Of a stretch of DNA of 5,690 nucleotides, positions 1 through 5,690 are shown one piece after another. The stretch's first letter is position 1, and each line of letters starts with the position of its first letter. Made by a program: the position numbers and the translations under genes. This DNA is from an uncultured Bacteroidales bacterium (lineage in GTDB: Bacteria > Bacteroidota > Bacteroidia > Bacteroidales > UBA932). The notes below the pieces were generated by a model. It ran no database searches and had not been told where the DNA came from. It saw nothing but the letters and a program-made list of their open reading frames with translations. The DNA is taken from the NCBI GenBank assembly GCA_945874815.1, contig CAMCIE010000105.1, forward strand, positions 1-5,690. Direction: 5' to 3'.

Positions 1-879
1 GTCTGGGCGGCATTCAGACTTGCCTTCGGCGGACTTGACGGATTTACAGACCTTTACCAGATTCTTTACATGGCCCTCGGAGCCTTCATGACCGTGGCCG
101 GATATCCGCTGATATATCTGTTCGAGAAAATATTCAGCCTCGTGTCCAACTCCAAACTGGTGGAGCTCAGCGACACCAGCAACACCTTGCTCCGACTGCT
201 CGCCGACAAGGCACCGGGCACATTCCAGCACTCCCTCCAGGTGATGAACCTGGCAGATGCCGCCGCACGTTCAATCGATGCCAATGTCCCTCTTGTCAGG
301 GCGGGAGCTCTCTACCATGACATCGGAAAAATAGCCAATCCACAGTGCTTCACGGAGAATGAAACTCCGGGAGTGAAATATCATCAGAATCTTTCAGCCA
401 AGGAAAGCGCCCAGGACATCATCAGACATGTCTCCGACGGTCTTGTCCTCGCTGACAAATACAGGCTGCCGGATGTACTCAAGCAGTTCATAAACACCCA
501 CCACGGCACCACCGTCACCGGATATTTCTATACAAAATATGTAAACGAAGGAGGCTCTCCGGACGATATCAACGCATTCCGCTACAACGGCGAGAAGCCT
601 CTGACCAAGGAACAGGTGATCCTGATGATGTGCGACGCAGTGGAGGCCGCTTCCCGCAGCCTCAAGGACTACACCCCTCAGAGCGTATCCGAACTTGTGG
701 ACAGGATCATCGGAGGCAAGGCCGACGAGGAACAACTTACCGACGCCGACATAACCATCCGGGAACTCAATATAATGAGGGAAGAAATCAAATCCTACCT
801 TCAGCAGATGTACCATTCAAGAGTGGCCTACCCGAAGAGACTGGCGACGCAGAAAAAGGACAGAAAACAGTCACTTTGA
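1..879 (+). CDS. 7TM-HD family (PgpH-like) cyclic dinucleotide phosphodiesterase, 3' part
   Basis: This is the C-terminal 292 residues of a membrane-anchored HD-domain phosphodiesterase. The frame is open to the left edge, so the ATG at 70 is internal; the N-terminal extracellular domain and most membrane helices lie outside. Residues 20-45 form the last hydrophobic helix (ending LIYLFEKIFSL), followed by the linker KLVELSD and the family signature APGTFQHS. Likely metal ligands are all present: H77, H106-D107 (in YHDIGK), H143 (in RHVSDG), H167-H168 (in THHGT) and D212 (in MCDAVEAASRS). Their spacing agrees, within one residue, with what I recall for Listeria PgpH, which hydrolyses c-di-AMP to pApA on the cytoplasmic side. 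The tail YHSRVAYPKR is typical of the family end. Substrate c-di-AMP is inferred from family membership. It ends 98 bases before tig, and its stop codon overlaps the tig promoter's -33 box, so tig has its own start of transcription. Confidence 0.93.
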   Translation, partial: VWAAFRLAFGGLDGFTDLYQILYMALGAFMTVAGYPLIYLFEKIFSLVSNSKLVELSDTSNTLLRLLADKAPGTFQHSLQVMNLADAAARSIDANVPLVRAGALYHDIGKIANPQCFTENETPGVKYHQNLSAKESAQDIIRHVSDGLVLADKYRLPDVLKQFINTHHGTTVTGYFYTKYVNEGGSPDDINAFRYNGEKPLTKEQVILMMCDAVEAASRSLKDYTPQSVSELVDRIIGGKADEEQLTDADITIRELNIMREEIKSYLQQMYHSRVAYPKRLATQKKDRKQSL

Positions 880-905
880 AATGTCCCGGGGATTGTGTAT
901 ATTTG
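875..905 (+). promoter_or_regulatory. Bacteroidota-type sigma-70 promoter for tig
   Basis: TTTG at 875-878 and TATATTTG at 898-905 match the Bacteroidota housekeeping promoter (-33 TTTG, -7 TAnnTTTG) with a 19-base spacer, inside the usual range. Transcription would start near 910-913, giving a tig leader of about 65 bases. The -33 box lies across the end of the upstream phosphodiesterase gene, including its TGA stop. I found no comparable match before clpP, clpX or the peptidase gene, so this is the likely promoter of tig-clpP-clpX. Start site is predicted, not measured. Confidence 0.75.
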
Positions 906-906
906 C

Positions 907-937
907 GGGCTATTTCGCAGCCCCCTCACCGCAGGGG
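907..937 (+). other. two overlapping, mutually exclusive hairpins in the tig leader
   Basis: GGGCT (907-911) can pair with AGCCC (919-923) around a 7-base loop, and CCCCT (922-926) can pair with AGGGG (933-937) around a 6-base loop. The two share bases 922-923, so only one can form fully. If transcription starts near 910-913, only the second hairpin lies wholly in the transcript, where it would sit close to the 5' end. The first could instead be a weak remnant terminator of the upstream gene, but no T-run follows. Function is unknown. Confidence 0.35.
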
Positions 938-977
938 CAACCGATTATAAGTGAATAAAAATATAAACGATAGAATT

Positions 978-2294
978 ATGAATATTGAACAGAACAGAAT
1001 TGACGACCTCAATCTCGAACTCACCCTTTCAATCGTGAAAGAGGACTATGCAGACAAGAAAGTTGCAAAACTCAAAGAGCACCGCAAACATGCTGAAATC
1101 AAAGGCTTCAGAAAAGGCATGGTGCCGATGTCGCTCATCGAGAAGATGTATGGCCAGGCATCATTGGTTGACGCAGTTAACGATGTAATCTCATCTGCAC
1201 TCAACGATTTCATCAACGAGAACAAGCTCAACGTAGTGGGCGAGCCTCTTCCTGCAGAGGACCAGCCACAGACTGAGTGGGTGGACGGAAACGACTTCAC
1301 ATTCAAGTTCGACATCGCCCAGAACCCTCAGATCAATCTCGAACTTTCAAAGGACGACAAAATCCCATATTACAACATCGAGGTATCAGATGCTGCACGT
1401 GACGAGATGAAACAGAACATGCTCAAGCAGTACGGCTCACTCGAAGAGGGAGAGGCTGCAAAGGAGGATGACTTCATCATCGTTGACTTCGTACAGGGCG
1501 AGACCAGAGTAGAGGGCGCTTATGTTGCTCTTCGCAGCATTTCAGAGGCAGTTAAACCTTCATTCGTTGGCCTTAAAGCCGGTGACAGCATCGACGTGAA
1601 TGTGAACGAAGCATTCGAGAACGAGACTGACCGCGCTTCAATGCTCAAAGTTAAGAAAGAAGAGCTTGCAAGCCTCGATCCAATGTTCAAGATGACTGTT
1701 AACAACGTGAAGACTTTCGTCAACGCACCTGTAAACCAGGAGACTTTCGACAAGATCTTCGGTGAGGGCACAGTGAAGAGCGAAGAGGAGTTCGACGCAA
1801 AAGTAGCTGAAAGACTTGCATTTGAGTACTCTAACGAGTCCAACTGGCGCTTCTCCAAAGATGCAAAGGACTACATCCTTGCAAAGGCAGGCCTCGAAGT
1901 TCCTGAGAAATTCCTCAAGAGATGGATTTTCGTCATCAACGAAGGCAAATTCACCATGGAGGATATCGAGAAAGACTGGGCACTGTTCATCGTTGACTAC
2001 AAATGGCAGATGATCCGCACATACCTCATGCAGAAATACAATGTGAAGATTGAGGAGAAAGACATCCTCGCAAGCGCAAAAGGCTTTGCAGCATATCAGT
2101 TCGCAATGTATGGCATGAACAATGTTCCGGATGAGCAGCTTGAGTCATTCGCAAAGAACATCCTTGCACAGGAGGAACAGAGCCGCCGCATCTACGACCA
2201 GGTTGAGAACGAGAAGACCATCGCTGCTGTCCGTGAGGTAGTGAGCCTTGATGTGAAACCAATCTCAGTGGAAGCATTCCGCGAGTTGAAATAA
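978..2294 (+). CDS. tig: trigger factor, ribosome-associated chaperone
   Basis: Trigger factor binds at the ribosome tunnel exit and shields nascent chains in the cytoplasm. The N-terminal ribosome-binding domain spans about residues 1-125 and carries the docking signature GFRKGMVP at residues 43-50, almost the same position as FRK 44-46 in E. coli. That agreement favours the ATG at 978 (438 residues) over the in-frame GTG at 951, which would add nine residues (MNKNINDRI). Residues about 155-245 occupy the place of the FKBP-like prolyl isomerase domain but are divergent (EDDFIIVDFVQGE), as in other Bacteroidota; isomerase activity is doubtful. Residues about 255-438 are the helical C-terminal substrate-binding domain. 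No Shine-Dalgarno is seen; the start is preceded by an A-rich stretch. The gene has its own strong promoter match and runs 11 bases short of clpP. It uses GCA/GCT for alanine more than its neighbours, which favour GCC, consistent with high expression. Confidence 0.95.
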   Translation: MNIEQNRIDDLNLELTLSIVKEDYADKKVAKLKEHRKHAEIKGFRKGMVPMSLIEKMYGQASLVDAVNDVISSALNDFINENKLNVVGEPLPAEDQPQTEWVDGNDFTFKFDIAQNPQINLELSKDDKIPYYNIEVSDAARDEMKQNMLKQYGSLEEGEAAKEDDFIIVDFVQGETRVEGAYVALRSISEAVKPSFVGLKAGDSIDVNVNEAFENETDRASMLKVKKEELASLDPMFKMTVNNVKTFVNAPVNQETFDKIFGEGTVKSEEEFDAKVAERLAFEYSNESNWRFSKDAKDYILAKAGLEVPEKFLKRWIFVINEGKFTMEDIEKDWALFIVDYKWQMIRTYLMQKYNVKIEEKDILASAKGFAAYQFAMYGMNNVPDEQLESFAKNILAQEEQSRRIYDQVENEKTIAAVREVVSLDVKPISVEAFRELK

Positions 2295-2300
2295 ATACCG

Positions 2301-2366
2301 GTCTGATGACAGACTTTGAAAAATTTGCAACCGGTCACGGTCTCAGTTCGACGACCGTGTACCGGT
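2301..2366 (+). promoter_or_regulatory. RNA structure potential over the clpP translation start
   Basis: GTCTG (2301-2305) and CAGAC (2310-2314) form a perfect 5-bp stem whose four-base loop, ATGA, contains the clpP start codon. Further on, 2330-2342 pairs with 2353-2366 as a 13-bp stem (ACCGGT + CACGGTC against GACCGTG + ACCGGT) with one bulged T at 2360 and a 10-base loop; it covers codons 9-21. A third ACCGGT at 2297-2302 is self-complementary to both others and could drive an alternative fold. Whether it controls ClpP translation is inference. Confidence 0.45.
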
Positions 2367-2971
2367 ATTCGTCATTTTTGGACGGCTATATAAACCCTAG
2401 CATCATTGAGGAAAGAAAACTCAATGTGGCATCCATGGATGTATTCAGCCGTCTTATGATGGACAGAATCATCTTCCTTGGCGTGGCCATCGACGATGAC
2501 GTGGCCAATATCATACAGGCCCAGCTTCTCTACCTTGCCTCAAACGACAGTTCTGCAGACATTTCACTCTACATCAACACTCCTGGCGGTCAGGTGACCT
2601 CTGGACTGGGAATATATGACACCATGCAGCTGATTGAGCCTGACGTAGCGACCATCTGCACAGGACTCGCAGCCTCAATGGGATCCGTTCTTCTGTGTGC
2701 CGGAGCGCAGGGCAAAAGGTCAGCGCTGCCTCACTCAAGGGTGATGATACATCAGCCACTTGGCGGAGCAAAGGGACAGGCAACAGACATAATGATTGCT
2801 GCAAGGGAAATCGAAAAGACCAGAAAAGAGCTTTACGAGATTATCAGCGAGCACTCAGGCCAGCCTTATGACAAGATTTGCGCAGATGCTGAGCGCGACT
2901 ACTGGATGACATCGAAAGAGGCTCTGGAATATGGTATGATCGATGAAATCCTCACCAAAAAGAAGAAATAA
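2306..2971 (+). CDS. clpP: ATP-dependent Clp protease proteolytic subunit ClpP
   Basis: Serine peptidase of family S14 that assembles as a two-ring, 14-subunit chamber and degrades proteins fed by ClpX in the cytoplasm. The 221-residue product carries the full catalytic triad: S124 in GLAASMGS, H149 in VMIHQPLGG and D198 in AERDYWM. The oxyanion-side motif [11 protein letters not shown] is at residues 90-100. The start at 2306 is supported by the opening MTDFEKFAT, which resembles Bacteroides ClpP (from memory), and by the family core [21 protein letters not shown] from residue 39. The roughly 35 residues before that core suggest a propeptide or N-terminal extension, with the exact cleavage site unclear. 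Residues 12-25 are the variable part and are encoded by the hairpin noted separately. The stop codon shares one base with the clpX start (TAATG), so the two are probably translationally coupled. Confidence 0.97.
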   Translation: MTDFEKFATGHGLSSTTVYRYSSFLDGYINPSIIEERKLNVASMDVFSRLMMDRIIFLGVAIDDDVANIIQAQLLYLASNDSSADISLYINTPGGQVTSGLGIYDTMQLIEPDVATICTGLAASMGSVLLCAGAQGKRSALPHSRVMIHQPLGGAKGQATDIMIAAREIEKTRKELYEIISEHSGQPYDKICADAERDYWMTSKEALEYGMIDEILTKKKK

Positions 2972-4173
2972 TGGCGAAAGAAAAGAAATCGACAAGATAT
3001 TGCATGTTCTGTGGCAGGAGTGAGAATGAAGTTCCGCTCCTGCTTCAAGGTTTGGATGCATGTATATGCTCCGACTGCGTCAAACTTGCCGGCGACTACA
3101 TCAAAGAGATTGACCACAAGGTCAAACCGGCCCCCGGCAAGATAGACAAAATCCTCAAACCAAAGGAAATACACGAATTCCTCGACCAATATGTCATAGG
3201 TCAGGACAGGGCGAAGAAAATCCTGTCCGTCTCGGTTTACAACCACTACAAAAGGATCAACAACAACCTCGTTGAATCCAACGAAGTCGAGCTGGAAAAG
3301 TCCAATATCCTGATGGTAGGACCTACCGGAACGGGTAAGACCCTCATGGCCAAGACAATAGCGAAGATACTCAATGTCCCGTTCACCATCGTTGATGCCA
3401 CGGTCCTGACAGAAGCCGGATATGTGGGAGAAGATGTGGAAAGCATACTCACGCGCCTGCTTCAGGAGGCTGATTATGATGTGGCAAGGGCCGAAAGGGG
3501 AATCGTTTTCATCGACGAAATCGACAAGATTGCCCGCAAGAGCGACAACCCTTCCATCACACGTGATGTCTCCGGAGAAGGAGTGCAGCAGGCGATGCTG
3601 AAACTCCTCGAAGGAAATGTGGTGAACGTTCCGCCGCAGGGAGGACGCAAGCATCCGGAGCAGGAATTCATCCATGTCAACACCCAGAACATCCTCTTCA
3701 TCTGCGGAGGTGCATTCGAAGGCATAGAGCGCAGGATTGCCCAGAGACTCAATACTCAGGTGATTGGTTACGGTGCCGCGAACAAACAGCAGGTGGACAA
3801 GGAAAATCTTCTGCAATATGTTGAGGCACAGGACCTTCGTGCATACGGACTCATTCCGGAGATAATAGGAAGGCTTCCGGTAATCACTTATCTGGACAAC
3901 CTCGACAGAGATGCGCTCAAGAGGATTCTCACCGAGCCGAAGAATGCCATCATGAGGCAGTATGAAAAGATGTTCGAGATAGACGGAATCAAGCTCAGCG
4001 TCGAACCCGAGGTGCTGGACCTGATTGTAGATACAGCCATAGCCAACAAGTTGGGAGCCAGGGGATTGCGTGCCATCTGCGAGAAGATTATGACCGACGC
4101 GATGTACGAAGCGCCGTCTTCCGGCAAAAAGACCTTCAAGCTCACCGCCGAATACGCCGCCTCCAAACTATAA
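2971..4173 (+). CDS. clpX: Clp protease ATP-binding unfoldase ClpX
   Basis: AAA+ unfoldase that recognises tagged proteins, unfolds them and threads them into ClpP. The 400-residue product starts with the zinc-binding dimerisation domain, with cysteines C11, C14, C33 and C36. The ATPase module has Walker A GPTGTGKT (117-124), Walker B with D182-E183 (IVFIDEID), pore loop GYVG (150-153), the RKH substrate-entry loop (226-228), sensor 1 (near NILFICGG, 240-247), the arginine finger R301 in IPEIIGRLP and sensor 2 in GARGLR (362-367). The ClpP-docking loop reads IGY (265-267) rather than the proteobacterial IGF; I recall a GY variant in Bacteroides too, so this is probably lineage-typical. The C-terminus is shorter than in E. 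coli ClpX (424 residues). It starts inside the clpP stop codon, so subunit supply is likely coupled. No convincing terminator follows. Confidence 0.98.
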   Translation: MAKEKKSTRYCMFCGRSENEVPLLLQGLDACICSDCVKLAGDYIKEIDHKVKPAPGKIDKILKPKEIHEFLDQYVIGQDRAKKILSVSVYNHYKRINNNLVESNEVELEKSNILMVGPTGTGKTLMAKTIAKILNVPFTIVDATVLTEAGYVGEDVESILTRLLQEADYDVARAERGIVFIDEIDKIARKSDNPSITRDVSGEGVQQAMLKLLEGNVVNVPPQGGRKHPEQEFIHVNTQNILFICGGAFEGIERRIAQRLNTQVIGYGAANKQQVDKENLLQYVEAQDLRAYGLIPEIIGRLPVITYLDNLDRDALKRILTEPKNAIMRQYEKMFEIDGIKLSVEPEVLDLIVDTAIANKLGARGLRAICEKIMTDAMYEAPSSGKKTFKLTAEYAASKL

Positions 4174-4186
4174 TACTGACATACCT

Positions 4187-4248
4187 ACCGACTTTGTCAT
4201 TCCGACCGACTTTGTCATTCCGACCGAGCATAGCGAGTGGAGGAATCT
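4187..4248. repeat. tandem 18-base unit joined to a dispersed-type palindromic repeat
   Basis: An 18-base unit, ACCGACTTTGTCATTCCG, occurs twice without change (4187-4204 and 4205-4222), and a third copy breaks off after ACCGA. The sequence then continues GCATAGCGAGTGG and closes with AGGAATCT. ATTCC (4217-4221) and GGAAT (4242-4246) are inverted arms, with a further CC/GG pair inside (4224-4225 with 4239-4240), making an imperfect hairpin. From memory, closely similar intergenic strings (CATTCCGA...GGAATCT) are scattered in many Bacteroidota genomes, so this looks like one copy of a REP-like dispersed family whose head was duplicated. No transposase is present here. No T-run follows, so terminator function is unsupported. 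Confidence 0.75.
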
Positions 4249-4262
4249 AAAACATATAAAAA

Positions 4263-5609
4263 ATGAAACAATACATCCAGACCAACAAAGACCGCTTCCT
4301 CGAAGAACTCTTCTCCCTGTTGAGAATCCCTTCAGTAAGCTCCAAAGCCCAGCACCGCCCGGACATGCAGCGCTGCGCCGAAAGACTGGTGGAACTCCTG
4401 CTCCAAGCAGGTGCCGACCAAGCTGAAATCTGCCCGACCGAAGGCCATCCTGTAGTCTTCGGAAGCCGACTGATTGACCCGGCCCTACCGACAGTTCTGG
4501 TCTATGGCCACTATGACGTCCAGCCGGTGGAACCCCTCGAACTATGGAAATCCGATCCGTTCGAGCCAGTTATCCGCGACGAAGCCATTTATGCACGCGG
4601 AGCCAACGACGACAAAGGCCAGCTTTTCATGCATATAAAGGCCTTTGAATTCCTCTGCAAAGAAGGCAAACTCCGCCACAACGTGAAATTCATTTTCGAA
4701 GGCGAAGAAGAAATAGGCAGCCCGTCCCTTGCAAAATGGGCATCCGAAAACAAAGACAGACTTGCCGCCGACATCATCCTCGTTTCCGACACCACGATGA
4801 TATCTGAGGCAGTTCCATCCATCAACTGCGGCATGCGCGGCCTCTCATACGTCGAAGTCAAGGTAACAGGTCCGGACAAAGACCTCCATTCCGGCCATTA
4901 CGGCGGAGCCGTGGCCAACCCAATCAACGTCCTCTGCGACATGATATCCTCCCTCATAGACAAAGACGGAAGAATCACTGTCAAAGGCTTTTACGACGAT
5001 GTCGTGGAACTCAGCAGGGAAGACCGCGACAAACTTGCCCGCGCCCCGTTCGACCTCGAAGAATACAAGAAATTCCTGGATATCAAACAGGTGAAAGGCG
5101 AAGCTGGCTATACCACCATGGAGCGCACAGGCATACGTCCATGTCTGGATGTAAACGGCATCTGGGGCGGCTACACAGGCGAAGGAGCCAAGACCGTCCT
5201 CCCTTCTGAGGCCCATGCCAAAATCTCCATGCGACTGGTGCCGAACCAGGATAGCGAGACCATAACCCGCCTGTTCACAGAGCATTTCAAAGCCATCGCA
5301 CCGGACTATGTGAAGGTGGAAGTCACTCCGCACCACGGTGGCAACGGCTTCCTCATCCCGATTTCATCCCCGGCCTACCAGGCAGCCTCACGTGCCATGA
5401 CCGAGGTGTACGGCATCGAACCGGTACCATCCCGCGGAGGCGGCAGCATTCCTATCCTTGCCGACCTGCAGAGAATCCTCGGCATCGATCCGCTCCTGAT
5501 GGGATTCGGCCTCGAAAGGGACACAATCCATTCACCTAACGAAAGTTACCTGCTCAAACAGCTCTACGCCGGCATGCAGGCCATCGCCCTATTCTACCAA
5601 TACTATTAA
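4263..5609 (+). CDS. M20 family metallopeptidase, probable cytosolic dipeptidase
   Basis: Di-zinc hydrolase of the M20 family, in the branch that includes carnosinase-like dipeptidases. It is 448 residues with no signal peptide, so it should act in the cytoplasm on di- or short peptides. The two-metal site is complete: H83 and D85 in GHYDVQPV, bridging D116 in RGANDDKG, catalytic E149 and ligand E150 in EGEEEIGS, D176 in LVSDTT, and H423 in RDTIHSPNE. The lid/dimerisation domain (about 195-375) holds HSGHYGG (209-215), whose first histidine completes the partner's active site in the family. The glycine-rich loop SRGGGSIP (390-397) lies near the C-terminal catalytic part. Exact substrate cannot be read from sequence; ArgE, DapE and peptidase T are less likely given the carnosinase-like motifs. 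The start ATG follows an A-rich leader without Shine-Dalgarno. It is 89 bases beyond clpX, across a repeat, and no consensus promoter is visible. Confidence 0.92.
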   Translation: MKQYIQTNKDRFLEELFSLLRIPSVSSKAQHRPDMQRCAERLVELLLQAGADQAEICPTEGHPVVFGSRLIDPALPTVLVYGHYDVQPVEPLELWKSDPFEPVIRDEAIYARGANDDKGQLFMHIKAFEFLCKEGKLRHNVKFIFEGEEEIGSPSLAKWASENKDRLAADIILVSDTTMISEAVPSINCGMRGLSYVEVKVTGPDKDLHSGHYGGAVANPINVLCDMISSLIDKDGRITVKGFYDDVVELSREDRDKLARAPFDLEEYKKFLDIKQVKGEAGYTTMERTGIRPCLDVNGIWGGYTGEGAKTVLPSEAHAKISMRLVPNQDSETITRLFTEHFKAIAPDYVKVEVTPHHGGNGFLIPISSPAYQAASRAMTEVYGIEPVPSRGGGSIPILADLQRILGIDPLLMGFGLERDTIHSPNESYLLKQLYAGMQAIALFYQYY

Positions 5610-5647
5610 TACTCACTTCTCATTTCGAAAGCTACTTTTAGTTGTCT

Positions 5648-5686
5648 TTTTGAATAACACCTTTAAATTGTTATTTTGAATAACAC
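5648..5686. repeat. 13-base direct repeat with 26-base period at the right edge
   Basis: TTTTGAATAACAC occurs at 5648-5660 and again at 5674-5686, exactly 26 bases apart. The copies are followed by CTTT and TTTT. The window ends four bases after the second copy, so it is unknown whether more units follow. It may be the start of a short tandem array, or simple duplication in an AT-rich spacer. Confidence 0.55.
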
Positions 5687-5690
5687 TTTT
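5670..5690 (+). terminator. possible weak terminator after the M20 peptidase gene
   Basis: GTTATT (5670-5675) pairs perfectly with AATAAC (5679-5684) around a three-base loop, and ACTTTT follows to the window edge. The stem is AT-rich with only one G-C pair, so it would be weak. The same GTTATT could pair instead with AATAAC at 5653-5658. The T-run may continue beyond the window. It sits 60 bases after the stop codon. Confidence 0.25.

Noticed and set aside
70..72. ATG at 70 as the phosphodiesterase start
   Set aside because: The frame is open to base 1 with membrane-protein-like residues, and starting there would leave only one membrane helix of a multi-helix family.
630..950. 106-codon + strand frame overlapping the end of the phosphodiesterase and reaching the tig leader
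   Set aside because: Arg/Pro-rich translation out of frame with a conserved HD domain; it also runs through the tig promoter.
951..977. GTG at 951 as the tig start
   Set aside because: The extra nine residues have no family counterpart I recall, and the ATG at 978 puts the ribosome-docking motif at the expected position.
2899..3816. 305-codon open frame on the - strand opposite clpX and the end of clpP
   Set aside because: It is fully antisense to well-supported genes, shows no recognisable domain, and has the unnatural residue mix expected of a codon-bias shadow.
4191..4222. The two TTTG motifs in the spacer repeat as -33 boxes for the M20 gene
   Set aside because: No TAnnTTTG element lies at a suitable distance downstream; the motifs are part of the repeat unit.
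4187..4222. Tandem 18-base copies as a CRISPR array
   Set aside because: The copies are directly abutting with no spacers, there are only two, and no cas gene is nearby.
4845..5336. 163-codon open frame on the - strand opposite the M20 gene
   Set aside because: Antisense to the conserved lid domain of the peptidase, with no leader, motif or neighbour supporting it.

Overview
The window reads as core chromosomal DNA from a member of the Bacteroidota, probably order Bacteroidales. Three things point there. The trigger factor, ClpP and ClpX sequences carry Bacteroidales-like wording (for example GFRKGMVP in Tig, [20 protein letters not shown] in ClpP, VIGYGA in place of IGF in ClpX). None of the starts has a clear Shine-Dalgarno; the leaders are A-rich instead. 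The tig promoter fits the Bacteroidota consensus (TTTG, 19 bases, TAnnTTTG) exactly. I cannot fix a genus from sequence alone.

Layout, all genes on the + strand: (1) positions 1-879, the 3' part of a membrane-anchored HD phosphodiesterase of the 7TM-HD/PgpH (c-di-AMP phosphodiesterase) family, cut by the left edge; (2) 880-977, an intergenic leader with a near-ideal promoter and two mutually exclusive small hairpins; (3) 978-4173, a compact protein quality-control cluster, tig - clpP - clpX, with 11 bases between tig and clpP and a one-base TAATG overlap between clpP and clpX; (4) 4174-4262, a short spacer holding a duplicated 18-base unit fused to a dispersed-repeat-like palindrome; (5) 4263-5609, an M20-family metallodipeptidase; (6) 5610-5690, an AT-rich tail with a repeated 13-mer and a possible weak terminator.

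The genes fit together as a nascent-chain folding and degradation unit: trigger factor meets chains at the ribosome exit, ClpX unfolds substrates and feeds them to ClpP. The M20 dipeptidase could finish off short peptides, but that link is inference, since the repeat-bearing spacer suggests it is a separate unit. All five proteins keep their expected catalytic or binding residues and none is broken.

I found no mobile gene, CRISPR array, tRNA, rRNA or unknown multi-gene system. The most interesting non-coding signals are the RNA structure potential around the clpP start codon (AUG in a tetraloop, followed by a 13-bp stem in codons 9-21), the repeat between clpX and the peptidase gene, and the repeat/hairpin pattern running into the right edge.
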